From assembly GCF_004791695.1 (NCBI RefSeq), contig NZ_SRSO01000018.1, forward strand, positions 1 through 64,000: a DNA stretch of 64,000 nt. Direction: 5' to 3'. Origin of the DNA: Flavivirga rizhaonensis (GTDB lineage: Bacteria; Bacteroidota; Bacteroidia; Flavobacteriales; Flavobacteriaceae). A program made the position numbers and the translations under genes. The notes below the pieces were generated by a model. That model made no database searches, was not told the origin of the DNA, and saw nothing but the letters and a program-made list of their open reading frames with translations. Positions 1 to 8,244 of this stretch are shown here, piece after piece; within the stretch, counting starts at the first letter, position 1, and every line of letters begins with the position of its first letter.

Positions 1-316
1 TTAATAATACCTCCTGGTTTTAGAATGACACTTTAAACATACAAACTCGATTTAATTCTTTTTAGAAAAATAATATTAAAGAAATGATTTTCAAGTGTTT
101 GTCATTTCGACAGAGCGAAGTATGAGCCTTTCGACTTCGCTCAAGATAAACTTTCGAGAAATCTCATAAGGATGGGATTCCTCCTCGCAAGCTACGCTTT
201 ATATCTTCAAATAAAATATATTTTATTTTCAATAGCATTCGGAATGACATAGTTTCTTTATTAAAACAATTAAACAACTGATTGTTAAGTTTTAATATAT
301 CGAGCTCACGTTAAAA
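1..316. repeat. Intergenic region with dispersed repeat arms
   Basis: No gene is visible here. The stretch at about 108-250 contains fragments such as GTCATTTCGACAGAGCGAAG and TTCGACTTCGCTCAAGATAA, the same class of short, partly self-complementary sequence seen in other gaps of this window (10.8 kb, 26.2 kb, 28.6 kb, 63.7 kb). They look like non-coding dispersed repeats that form imperfect hairpins. Confidence 0.5.
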
Positions 317-925
317 TTAAGATTCTATTTTATCATGCACCTTAGTATCTTTCCTATCATTCCAAAGCGTTAAAATATCTGTAGCCACATGTGCGCCGCT
401 ACCAGAAGCTATGGAAAACTGACTGCGCCAGCCAGCCAGTGTACCAGCTACATATAAATTATCTTCAATTAAATGATCTGTGTTTTTTAACCAAATCCTA
501 TTTTTTTCAATAGGAGATCTTGGATGAGGTTCAATATAATACTCAAGCCCTTTAATAGTCATTAAATTAGTATAGCCAACTGCAACGACAACGACTTTAG
601 AAGAATAAGTATTTTTATTGGTTCTTATTTTAAAAACATCTTCAGATTTTGATAGCTCTAAGACTTTTTCCCTTTCAATTTGATTAACATGTGGGTATAA
701 GTCTGTTAATTGTCTTTTTCCATTTTCTAAAATAGAAGCACCAGTTGTTTTAGGCGCTAAACCTAATACATTATTAAATAAGGCGGTTTGAAGATGTGAT
801 GTTTTTTGGTGGGCAATGATGCCAATACTTTTGTCTTTAGCAAAAACTTTATTTTTAGCAGAACCTAAAACCAAAGCACAAGACAAGCCTGCTGCACCTC
901 CACCAATAATTAAAGCATCATACAT
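317..925 (-). CDS. FAD/NAD(P)-dependent oxidoreductase, thioredoxin-reductase-like, short form
   Basis: The 202-residue protein begins with a dinucleotide-binding motif (ALIIGGGAAGLSCAL, residues 4-18). It has a second FAD motif near residue 110 (VVVVAVGY) and a C-terminal FAD-contact segment (DNLYVAGTLAGW, about residues 154-165). This is the FAD domain arrangement of thioredoxin-reductase-like proteins. At about 200 residues it is far shorter than thioredoxin reductase (about 310), and no separate NADPH domain or CxxC redox pair is visible. It is therefore a single-domain flavoprotein of unknown substrate. The frame is intact and starts at an ATG. Confidence 0.75.
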   Translation of the reverse strand: MYDALIIGGGAAGLSCALVLGSAKNKVFAKDKSIGIIAHQKTSHLQTALFNNVLGLAPKTTGASILENGKRQLTDLYPHVNQIEREKVLELSKSEDVFKIRTNKNTYSSKVVVVAVGYTNLMTIKGLEYYIEPHPRSPIEKNRIWLKNTDHLIEDNLYVAGTLAGWRSQFSIASGSGAHVATDILTLWNDRKDTKVHDKIES

Positions 926-993
926 TATACCAATTGAATTTTAAAATTATACATAAGTAAAAAAGAAACAATTTACATGTGTCTTTTTGAAGT

Positions 994-1209
994 TTAATTG
1001 GTATTATAGTTGCGTTCTTTTACTTTTTGTTCAATACGTTTAGATATTCTTAAAATAAACATCATAAGGATCACGCAAAGAGACGCTAAAATAGTAATTA
1101 AAGCAATTAAACTATCATCTTTAAAAGGCGCATCAAGATTTACTTTTGTAAAGTTGAAAATCATGAGCCCAAAGGCTATAATACTTATAATAATAGTTAA
1201 ATATTTCAT
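994..1209 (-). CDS. Small two-helix membrane protein
   Basis: This is a 71-residue protein with two hydrophobic stretches (about residues 3-20 and 34-54) and a basic C-terminal tail (RISKRIEQKVKER). It begins 12 nt downstream of the MarC-family gene on the same strand and is probably co-transcribed. No known domain is recognised. An ORF on the opposite strand over the same bases lacks this composition and is treated as a shadow. Confidence 0.6.
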   Translation of the reverse strand: MKYLTIIISIIAFGLMIFNFTKVNLDAPFKDDSLIALITILASLCVILMMFILRISKRIEQKVKERNYNTN

Positions 1210-1221
1210 TCTAAATAATGT

Positions 1222-1809
1222 TTATACGATTTCAAATAATGCTTTAATGTTATGAGCAAACAACTTAACTGCAATGGCTAATAATACAACACCAAATACT
1301 TTACGTATAATGTTTATGCCATTTTGCCCTATAAGTCGTTCAATTTTAGCCGATGTTTTCAGTACTATAAAAATAAAAATAACATTCAAAATAACAGCAA
1401 TAACAATATTTTCAGTTCTAAACTCAGCTCTTAACGATAATAAAGTTGTTAAACTTCCAGGACCTGCAATTAAAGGGAACGCTAAAGGAAATACAGCAGT
1501 TGTCATAGCAGTGTTTTCTTCCTGTTTATATAAAGTGATTCCTAAAATCATTTCTAAAGCAATAAAAAACAAAATAAAAGCACCGGCAACAGCAAACGAG
1601 TTTACATCAATACCAATAAGGTTTAAAATACTCTTTCCTAAAAACAAGAAAACAACTAATATAATACCCGCAATAATAGAAGCTTTTTCGCTTTGAATTT
1701 GACCTGCTTTTTTTCGTAAATCTATAATTATAGGAATGCTTCCTATAATATCTATAACGGCAAATAATACCATAAAAGCCGTAAAGATTTCTTTAAAGTT
1801 TAATTGCAT
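1222..1809 (-). CDS. MarC family integral membrane protein
   Basis: The protein has about six hydrophobic helices and the family's N-terminal pattern (FKEIFTAFMVLFAVIDIIGS, then a PLAFPLIAGPGSLTTLL segment around residues 105-125). MarC/UPF0056 proteins are about 200 residues of uncertain transport function, and the name comes from the E. coli mar locus. I chose the ATG at 1809 (MQLNFKEIF), which gives 195 residues, because the upstream ATG adds nine residues outside the family's usual start. It is divergent from the DUF3109 gene. Confidence 0.85.
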   Translation of the reverse strand: MQLNFKEIFTAFMVLFAVIDIIGSIPIIIDLRKKAGQIQSEKASIIAGIILVVFLFLGKSILNLIGIDVNSFAVAGAFILFFIALEMILGITLYKQEENTAMTTAVFPLAFPLIAGPGSLTTLLSLRAEFRTENIVIAVILNVIFIFIVLKTSAKIERLIGQNGINIIRKVFGVVLLAIAVKLFAHNIKALFEIV

Positions 1810-1899
1810 TTCTTTGGTTATTAAGTTTGTGTGCAAAGTTCGGTATTAAATACCAAATTATTGCATTAAATAATTCTAAAGATTGTCTATTTTTGCCTG

Positions 1900-2472
1900 A
1901 TGTTTCAATTAGGAAAAACCATTGTATCCGAAGATGTTATTGAGAAAGACTTTATGTGTAATCTTTCGGCTTGTAAAGGAGCATGCTGTATTGATGGTGA
2001 TGCTGGAGCTCCACTAGAAGAAGATGAAGCTAAAATACTAAAAGACATATATTCTAAGGTAAAACCTTTTTTGCGTAAAGAAGGTGTTGAAGCTATAGAA
2101 TCTCAAGGTGTATACGTAACTAGTGAAGAAGGTGAATTAGAAACGCCTTTAATTAATGGAGCAGATTGTGCCTATGTTATTTTTGATGAAAAAAAAGTAG
2201 CGCTTTGTGGTATAGAAGAAGCTTACAATCAAGGCCAAATCTCTTGGAAAAAACCAGTGTCTTGCCATTTATACCCCGTAAGAGTTCAAGATTATAGTGA
2301 GTTTTCAGCAGTTAATTACCACAAATGGCAAATTTGCGATGATGCCTGTGCATTAGGTAAAGAATTACAAATACCTATCTATAAATTTGTAAAAGAAGCT
2401 TTAATTAGGAAGTTTGGTGAAGATTGGTATATGGAATTAGAGAAAGTTGCAAATTCAAAAAAAAGGGATTAA
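1900..2472 (+). CDS. DUF3109 family cysteine-cluster protein
   Basis: This 190-residue protein carries cysteine clusters CNLSACKGACC (about residues 20-30), a C near 107 and CHLYPVR (about 131-137), followed by WQICDDACALG. This is the DUF3109 / YkgJ-like pattern found throughout Bacteroidota, presumably a metal or Fe-S binding site. Function is unknown. It is transcribed alone, divergent from marC, and followed by a GC-rich hairpin. Confidence 0.85.
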   Translation: MFQLGKTIVSEDVIEKDFMCNLSACKGACCIDGDAGAPLEEDEAKILKDIYSKVKPFLRKEGVEAIESQGVYVTSEEGELETPLINGADCAYVIFDEKKVALCGIEEAYNQGQISWKKPVSCHLYPVRVQDYSEFSAVNYHKWQICDDACALGKELQIPIYKFVKEALIRKFGEDWYMELEKVANSKKRD

Positions 2473-2528
2473 AATTTATTTTTAAATTTTAAAATTAGCG
2501 TCTCATTTCTTTACTTTTTTTGTAAACA

Positions 2529-2552
2529 AAGCCCCCTTGTTTTAGGGGGCTT
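2529..2552. terminator. GC-rich hairpin after the DUF3109 gene
   Basis: A perfect 8-bp stem (AAGCCCCC / GGGGGCTT, 2529-2536 with 2545-2552) encloses an 8-nt loop. It lacks a good U-tract on the plus strand, so it is a weak terminator or a processing hairpin. It lies 57 nt after the DUF3109 stop. Confidence 0.45.
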
Positions 2553-2650
2553 AAGCGAAGATGTTAAAAATTAAACATTTAACAATCAGCAAGTTGTAAT
2601 GTTGTAAGAAAGCCTTTTAAAAGGCTAATTTGTTAAGTTTTGTTAAAAAC

Positions 2651-2680
2651 TTGTTGACAATGTTTATAACTATACCTTTC
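2651..2680 (+). promoter_or_regulatory. Candidate nrdB promoter
   Basis: TTG at 2654-2656, a 16-nt spacer and TACCTTTC at 2673-2680 approximate the Bacteroidota -33/-7 pattern (TTG...TAnnTTTG) with one mismatch. A 16-bp perfect palindrome (AGCCTTTTAAAAGGCT, 2611-2626) lies just upstream and may be an operator. No clear NrdR box was recognised. Confidence 0.35.
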
Positions 2681-2764
2681 TTTTATCACTACATTTTTCA
2701 ATCTTTGTTACTCCCAAATCGAAAGAAATTTTCGTCCAATATTTTATAAAAATCTTAAAAAACA

Positions 2765-3745
2765 ATGTCTCAGACTATAGAACCGATTCTGCAAGAAAAC
2801 AAAGATCGCTTTGTTATTTTTCCAATTCAACACCATGATATTTGGGAGTGGTATAAAAAATCGGAGGCAAGTTTCTGGACAGCAGAAGAAATTGATTTAC
2901 ATCAAGATCTTACAGATTGGGCTACAAAGCTTAATGATGATGAACGTTATTTTATAAAACACATCCTAGCATTTTTTGCTGCAAGTGATGGTATTGTAAA
3001 CGAAAATTTAGCTGAGAACTTTGTAAACGAAGTGCAGTATAGTGAAGCGAAATTCTTTTATGGATTTCAAATCATGATGGAAAATATTCATAGTGAAACC
3101 TATTCACTTTTAATAGATACTTATGTAAAAGACGAAAAAGAAAAAGATCTTTTGTTTAATGCTCTTGATAACTTTCCTGCTATTAAAAAGAAAGCAGATT
3201 GGGCATTAAAATGGATTGAATCTCCAAGTTTTGCAGAACGTTTAATCGCGTTCGCAGCAGTTGAAGGTATTTTCTTTTCTGGAGCATTTTGTTCTATTTT
3301 CTGGTTAAAGAAAAGAGGATTAATGCCTGGCTTAACATTTTCTAATGAGTTAATATCTCGTGATGAAGGTGTACACTGTGATTTTGCAGTGCATATACAT
3401 AATAAGCATTTAATAAATAAAGTGCCTAAATCCCGTATTAGAGAAATACTAGTGGATGCTTTAGATATTGAACGCGAATTTATAACAGAATCTTTACCAG
3501 CAAGTCTAATTGGAATGAATGCAGTTTTAATGGCACAATATTTAGAATTTGTGACAGATAGATTGTTAAGTGAATTAGGCTGCGAAAAAGAATACAATAC
3601 AGCAAACCCATTTGATTTTATGGATATGATTTCATTACAAGGAAAAACAAATTTCTTTGAGAAACGTGTGTCAGAATATCAAAAAGCGGGTGTCCTTAAT
3701 AAAGAAGAAGAAAAAGATAAATTCAGTTTTGACGCCGATTTTTAA
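2765..3745 (+). CDS. nrdB: Class Ia ribonucleotide reductase, small (R2) subunit
   Basis: R2 houses the di-iron tyrosyl radical that starts reduction of ribonucleoside diphosphates in NrdA. The 326-residue protein shows the R2 core: ligand Asp75 in [11 protein letters not shown], Glu106 and His109 in [12 protein letters not shown], and the radical Tyr113 in the same motif. The spacing matches eukaryote-like R2. A further iron-ligand segment ([11 protein letters not shown]) follows near residue 198. The C-terminal acidic tail ([11 protein letters not shown]) fits the R1-docking peptide. nrdA follows after 204 nt on the same strand. Confidence 0.95.
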   Translation: MSQTIEPILQENKDRFVIFPIQHHDIWEWYKKSEASFWTAEEIDLHQDLTDWATKLNDDERYFIKHILAFFAASDGIVNENLAENFVNEVQYSEAKFFYGFQIMMENIHSETYSLLIDTYVKDEKEKDLLFNALDNFPAIKKKADWALKWIESPSFAERLIAFAAVEGIFFSGAFCSIFWLKKRGLMPGLTFSNELISRDEGVHCDFAVHIHNKHLINKVPKSRIREILVDALDIEREFITESLPASLIGMNAVLMAQYLEFVTDRLLSELGCEKEYNTANPFDFMDMISLQGKTNFFEKRVSEYQKAGVLNKEEEKDKFSFDADF

Positions 3746-3755
3746 TTGAGCCCCT

Positions 3756-3785
3756 AATTTTCAAAAATCTCTCTTTTTGAAAATT
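3756..3785 (+). other. AT-rich hairpin in the nrdB-nrdA gap
   Basis: A perfect 12-bp inverted repeat AATTTTCAAAAA / TTTTTGAAAATT has a 6-nt loop, 10 nt after the nrdB stop. A second hairpin (TTTTCTGA / TCAGAAAA, 3908-3930) sits 20 nt before the nrdA ATG. They could attenuate or stabilise the message and set the R1:R2 ratio. This is inference from structure only. Confidence 0.4.
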
Positions 3786-3949
3786 CAATTAGAATGACAT
3801 TCCCATAATAGGAGGGAAATTAATAACCTTTTGTTAAAGTAACCAAAGTAACTGATTTTTGTCTAATTAACCATTAGAGCTAAACATTAGAATAATAATC
3901 TAACCGATTTTCTGAAGGTGTATCAGAAAACCTAAAAAGTGTAATAAAT

Positions 3950-6433
3950 ATGTATGTAGTAAAAAGAGACGGCAGAAAAGAGCAAATCATGTTCGATAAA
4001 ATCACTGCAAGAGTGAGAAAATTATGTTATGGATTAAACGAATTAGTCGATCCATTAAAAGTAACAATGCGTGTCATTGAAGGATTATATGATGGTGTTA
4101 CTACAAGCGAACTTGATAATCTTGCGGCAGAGATTGCAGCAACTATGACGACAGCGCATCCAGATTACGCTCGTTTAGCTGCTCGTATTTCGGTTTCTAA
4201 CTTACATAAAAACACTAAAAAGACATTTAGTGATGTTATGGAAGATTTACACAAATATGTAAATCCAAGAACAGGTAAAGACGCCCCACTTTTAGCAGAC
4301 GATGTATATGAAGTGATTATGGCTAATAAAGAACGCCTCGATTCTACTATCATATATAACCGAGATTTTGGTTATGATTATTTTGGTTTTAAAACTTTAG
4401 AGCGCTCCTATCTTTTAAAATTGAATGGGGTCATTGCAGAGCGCCCTCAACATATGCTTATGCGTGTTTCAATAGGAATTCATTTAAATGATTTAGATGC
4501 GGCTATTGAGACCTATGAGCTAATGTCTAAAAAATATTTTACACACGCTACACCAACACTATTTAATTCTGGTACACCAAAACCTCAAATGTCATCTTGT
4601 TTTCTTTTAACAATGAAAGAAGATAGTATTGATGGTATTTACGACACTTTAAAACAAACAGCTAAGATTTCACAATCAGCAGGTGGTATTGGTTTAGCGA
4701 TGCATAATGTAAGAGCTACAGGTAGTTATATCGCAGGAACCAACGGCACCAGTAATGGTATTGTGCCTATGCTTCGTGTATTTAATGATACAGCACGTTA
4801 TGTAGATCAAGGAGGTGGAAAACGAAAAGGAAGTTTTGCTATTTATTTAGAAACTTGGCATGCCGATATTTTTGATTTCTTAGACTTAAAGAAAAACCAT
4901 GGTAAAGAAGAAATGCGTGCGCGTGATTTATTTTATGCGATGTGGATTTCAGATTTATTTATGAAACGTGTTCAAGAAGATGGCGATTGGACTTTAATGT
5001 GTCCTAATGAATGTCCTGGAATGGATGAGACACATAGTGAGGAATTTGAAGCTCTATATTTAAAATATGAAGCAGAAGGAAAAGGGCGTAAAACAATAAA
5101 AGCACGTGAGCTTTGGGAGAAAATATTAGAATCTCAAATTGAAACAGGTACGCCATACATGTTGTATAAAGATGCGGCAAATCGTAAGTCTAATCAGAAA
5201 AATTTAGGAACCATCCGTTCTTCAAATTTATGTACAGAGATTATGGAGTACACATCTCCAGATGAGGTAGCTGTATGTAATTTGGCATCTATAGCGCTAC
5301 CAATGTTTATTAAAAACGGTGAATTCGATCATAAAGAATTGTTCCGTATTACAAAACGCGTTACTAAAAACTTAAATCGAGTTATAGATAGAAATTATTA
5401 TCCAGTAAAAGAAGCCGAAAACTCTAATATGCGCCACAGGCCAATAGGTTTAGGGGTACAAGGGTTGGCAGATACATTTATACAATTACGTATGCCTTTT
5501 ACAAGTGATGCCGCTAAAAAATTAAATCAAGATATTTTTGAAACGCTTTACTATGCGGCAGTTACTGCAAGTATGGAAGAAGCAAAAGCTGATGGCCCTT
5601 ACGAAACTTATGAAGGATCTCCAATAAGTAAAGGGGAATTCCAACATAATTTATGGAATTTAAAAGATGAAGAATTAAGCGGTAATTGGGATTGGGAGAA
5701 ACTACGTAAGCAAGTGCTAAAAAATGGTGTGCGTAACTCATTATTAGTGGCACCTATGCCAACCGCATCAACATCTCAAATTCTTGGTAATAATGAATGT
5801 TTTGAGCCATACACTTCTAATATTTATACCCGCCGTGTATTATCTGGTGAGTTTATTGTTGTGAATAAGCATTTATTAGAAGATTTAGTTGACCTAGGGC
5901 TCTGGAATGAAAGTTTAAAACAAGATATCATGAGGGCTAATGGTTCTATTCAAAATATTGATACCATTCCTCAAGATATAAAAGATTTATATAAAACAGT
6001 TTGGGAGTTAAGTATGAAAGATATTATAGATATGTCTCGCCAAAGAGGGTACTTTATAGATCAGTCACAATCACTAAACTTATTTTTAGAAGGAGCTACT
6101 ATGGCTAAGCTAACATCAATGCATTTTTACGCATGGAAAAGTGGTTTAAAAACAGGTATGTATTACTTGCGTACTAAGAGTGCAGTAGATGCTATTAAGT
6201 TTACTCTACAAACAACTAAGAAAGAAGAACCAACTGCAGACGTTGTAGAAGTTAAGGATGTTAATGTACAGCAAGAGCAAGCAAAAAAGAAACAAGTAGC
6301 AGCAAATAATGCAGCTAAATTTGCAAAACAAAACACACCGGAAGTTGAGCCTATGACTGCAGAAGAAATGAAAGCACTTATTGCCCAAGCAAAAGCAGGA
6401 GAAGGCGATGATTGCTTAATGTGCGGGTCTTAA
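3950..6433 (+). CDS. nrdA: Class Ia ribonucleotide reductase, large (R1) subunit
   Basis: This is the catalytic subunit that makes deoxyribonucleotides with NrdB. The 827 residues contain an N-terminal ATP-cone ([18 protein letters not shown], about 1-90), which is the allosteric activity site. The substrate-site cysteine is C217 in MSSCFLL. The catalytic thiyl cysteine is C428 in NLCTEI, with AVCNLAS shortly after. The C-terminal redox pair CLMCGS (822-827) receives electrons from thioredoxin or glutaredoxin. Length and motifs are normal and the frame is intact. A strong terminator follows. Confidence 0.96.
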   Translation: MYVVKRDGRKEQIMFDKITARVRKLCYGLNELVDPLKVTMRVIEGLYDGVTTSELDNLAAEIAATMTTAHPDYARLAARISVSNLHKNTKKTFSDVMEDLHKYVNPRTGKDAPLLADDVYEVIMANKERLDSTIIYNRDFGYDYFGFKTLERSYLLKLNGVIAERPQHMLMRVSIGIHLNDLDAAIETYELMSKKYFTHATPTLFNSGTPKPQMSSCFLLTMKEDSIDGIYDTLKQTAKISQSAGGIGLAMHNVRATGSYIAGTNGTSNGIVPMLRVFNDTARYVDQGGGKRKGSFAIYLETWHADIFDFLDLKKNHGKEEMRARDLFYAMWISDLFMKRVQEDGDWTLMCPNECPGMDETHSEEFEALYLKYEAEGKGRKTIKARELWEKILESQIETGTPYMLYKDAANRKSNQKNLGTIRSSNLCTEIMEYTSPDEVAVCNLASIALPMFIKNGEFDHKELFRITKRVTKNLNRVIDRNYYPVKEAENSNMRHRPIGLGVQGLADTFIQLRMPFTSDAAKKLNQDIFETLYYAAVTASMEEAKADGPYETYEGSPISKGEFQHNLWNLKDEELSGNWDWEKLRKQVLKNGVRNSLLVAPMPTASTSQILGNNECFEPYTSNIYTRRVLSGEFIVVNKHLLEDLVDLGLWNESLKQDIMRANGSIQNIDTIPQDIKDLYKTVWELSMKDIIDMSRQRGYFIDQSQSLNLFLEGATMAKLTSMHFYAWKSGLKTGMYYLRTKSAVDAIKFTLQTTKKEEPTADVVEVKDVNVQQEQAKKKQVAANNAAKFAKQNTPEVEPMTAEEMKALIAQAKAGEGDDCLMCGS

Positions 6434-6511
6434 CTAATTTTCACTTATTTAATATGTCTCCCAATTCTTATTTAAAAGAATTTGAGAGGGATTTCGAATT
6501 AAGTGTTGTAC

Positions 6512-6540
6512 AAAAGCATCTCTGTTGAGATGCTTTTTTA
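6512..6540 (+). terminator. Rho-independent terminator after nrdA
   Basis: AAAAGCATCTC pairs with GAGATGCTTTT around a short loop and is followed by a T-run. It is placed 78 nt after the nrdA stop. Confidence 0.8.
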
Positions 6541-6564
6541 TCGTTAATACCAATTAATTAAAAA

Positions 6565-7011
6565 ATGAATAAAACAGTAAATAAACTTGAAGCTCTAATA
6601 AAAAAAGGATTAGAATATATATTGCAATCTTCAGAACTTGAATTGGCTCAAAAATCATCACCTGAAAAGTGGTCAAAAAAAGAAATTTTAGGACATCTTA
6701 TTGATTCCGGAATAAATAACCTTCAACGATTTACCGAAATTCAGTATGAGAACAAACCTTATAAAATAAGAAGGTACGAACAAGATAAATTAGTGAAAGC
6801 TAATGACTATCAAAATGCTGAATCTAAAGAAATTGCTGATTTTTGGTTTGCTATTAATACTAGAATAATGTGTTTAATAAGTCAACAAACAGAAGAAACG
6901 CTTAATTACAAAATTAAAATAGATGATAGCAGTAACACCTCGGATTTGAGATTTTTAATTCAGGACTACGTCAATCATTTAGAGCATCATCTAAATCAAA
7001 TTCTGGAATAA
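6565..7011 (+). CDS. DinB-like (YfiT-type) four-helix protein
   Basis: The 148-residue protein has DinB-superfamily features: SPEKWSKKEILGHLIDSGINN near residues 30-50, where His is a predicted metal ligand, and a C-terminal HLEHHLNQI motif supplying two more histidines. DinB/YfiT proteins are metal-binding four-helix bundles; some are thiol-dependent transferases. The substrate is not predictable. It is followed by the cytosine deaminase gene 52 nt later on the same strand. Confidence 0.8.
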   Translation: MNKTVNKLEALIKKGLEYILQSSELELAQKSSPEKWSKKEILGHLIDSGINNLQRFTEIQYENKPYKIRRYEQDKLVKANDYQNAESKEIADFWFAINTRIMCLISQQTEETLNYKIKIDDSSNTSDLRFLIQDYVNHLEHHLNQILE

Positions 7012-7063
7012 TACTAATTTGATATATAAAATGATGTATAAAACCTAAAAACACTATGTTTAA

Positions 7064-7501
7064 ATGGATATATTTTTACAAGCAGCCATAGACGAAGCAA
7101 AGAAAGGACTGCAAGAAGGCGGTATCCCTATTGGGTCTGTTATTGTTTATAAGGGTGAGATAATTGGCAGAGGTCACAATAGGAGAATTCAAAATGGAAG
7201 TGTTGTACTACACGGAGAAATGGATGCTTTCGAGAATGCAGGTCGCTTGCCTACAAGTGTATATAAAGCGAGTACTTTATACACAACACTGTCGCCTTGC
7301 AGTATGTGCTCTGGAGCTATTTTGCTGTATGGTATTCCAAAAGTTATAATAGGTGAGAACAAAACCTTTTTAGGAGAAGAAGCCTTATTAAAATCACGCG
7401 GTGTAAAAATAGAAGTTGTAGATAATCAGGAATGTATCACGCTTATGGAGTCCTTTATTTCTAATAAACCCGAATTATGGAATGAGGATATTGGGAAATA
7501 G
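7064..7501 (+). CDS. Cytosine deaminase of the yeast Fcy1 type
   Basis: This is a 145-residue CDA-fold deaminase. The zinc and catalytic site is LHGEMDA (His-Ala/Gly-Glu type, about residues 49-55) with SPCSMCSGA (about 77-85). Several segments match yeast Fcy1 as I remember it: EGGIPIGSV, GRGHNRRIQNGS, STLYTTLSPCSMC, YGIPKVIIGEN and the C-terminal LWNEDIG. It therefore more likely deaminates free cytosine to uracil (pyrimidine salvage) than tRNA or guanine. The second deaminase here (28141) is the tRNA-type TadA. A hairpin terminator follows at about 7525. Confidence 0.8.
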   Translation: MDIFLQAAIDEAKKGLQEGGIPIGSVIVYKGEIIGRGHNRRIQNGSVVLHGEMDAFENAGRLPTSVYKASTLYTTLSPCSMCSGAILLYGIPKVIIGENKTFLGEEALLKSRGVKIEVVDNQECITLMESFISNKPELWNEDIGK

Positions 7502-7523
7502 TTTCTATTTATCATAAAACAGA

Positions 7524-7554
7524 AAAACACCTTCTAGGAGAGAGGTGCTTTTTA
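7524..7554 (+). terminator. Hairpin terminator after the cytosine deaminase
   Basis: AACACCT...AGGTGCTT is followed by TTTTTA about 25-50 nt after the deaminase stop. The stem is modest. Confidence 0.55.
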
Positions 7555-7638
7555 CTGGTTCCAAAAGAAGTTAAAACTGAGCTTCTAAAATTTTTTGACA
7601 CGAGATAATCAAACAAGCTCTTTTTCTAATTAAGAACC

Positions 7639-7920
7639 TTATTTATATTGACATAAATAAGAGGTCTGTTCAGATACTTTTACTTGAAACGTTTTATTGG
7701 CTTCAATCTGGTACGATTCGCCAGCTTTGTACGTTATCTATTCTGATTCGCCAGGTAATTTAACGGTCATTTCTCCTTCAATAACAAGCATTGTTTCGTG
7801 AGTAGAAGTACCAAATTCATAATCGCCAGCATTCATAACTCCTAAAGTAGATTTTCCAGTTTTAGTAGTATATCCTAAAGATTTAACGTTACCATCAAAA
7901 TAGTTGTTTGTTGAAATCAT
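7639..7920 (-). pseudogene. ppnP: Pyrimidine/purine nucleoside phosphorylase (PpnP/YaiE, DUF1255) interrupted by TAG
   Basis: The reading frame begins at 7920 (MISTNNYFDGNVKSLGY) and follows the PpnP cupin fold: GVMNAGDYEFGTSTHETM, then TVKLPGESE. It meets a TAG at 7738-7740. In the same frame it continues with ITYKAGESYQIEANKTFQV and ends QTSYLCQYK at a TAA (7639-7641). Read through, the product is 93 residues, matching the roughly 94-residue family. Homologues carry Trp at the stop position, so a single TGG to TAG change explains the break. PpnP phosphorolyses nucleosides to base plus ribose-1-phosphate. The rest of the frame is undamaged, so the mutation is recent, read through, or a sequencing error. 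Confidence 0.85.
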
Positions 7921-8244
7921 ATATTTATTTTAAAATTTTGACGAAAATAGCAAACTCAATTGGCATAGTGGTATGCTAATAAACATTATTATTAGTCAAA
8001 TAGCTATATAAAATATTCAAAACCCCCTTATTCATTAAAGAAAATAAATTTATTACTACATGTATTAAACTTTTAATGGTTTTTAAGGTCAAAGAAGGTT
8101 TATTTCAGAAATTTATAAAAATATCTAACTATTTAAAAGCAATCGTTACTTATGACTTATACTTTTCAAAAAGACCTTAGTAGAATCTTTTTTAAAACTT
8201 ATATTTGCCCAGAATTTATTAATAATAACTCCCTTACTCTACAC

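Noticed and set aside
1274-1696. 140-codon plus-strand ORF
   Set aside because: It lies antisense within the MarC gene and has no family features; a shadow of the hydrophobic coding strand.
2473-2764. Possible riboswitch or NrdR boxes upstream of nrdB
   Set aside because: Hairpins and a palindrome are present, but none matches a known riboswitch or a convincing pair of NrdR boxes.
8152-8244. Upstream start for the beta-barrel receptor
   Set aside because: A clear signal peptide begins at the ATG 8245; the added 31 residues are not signal-like.
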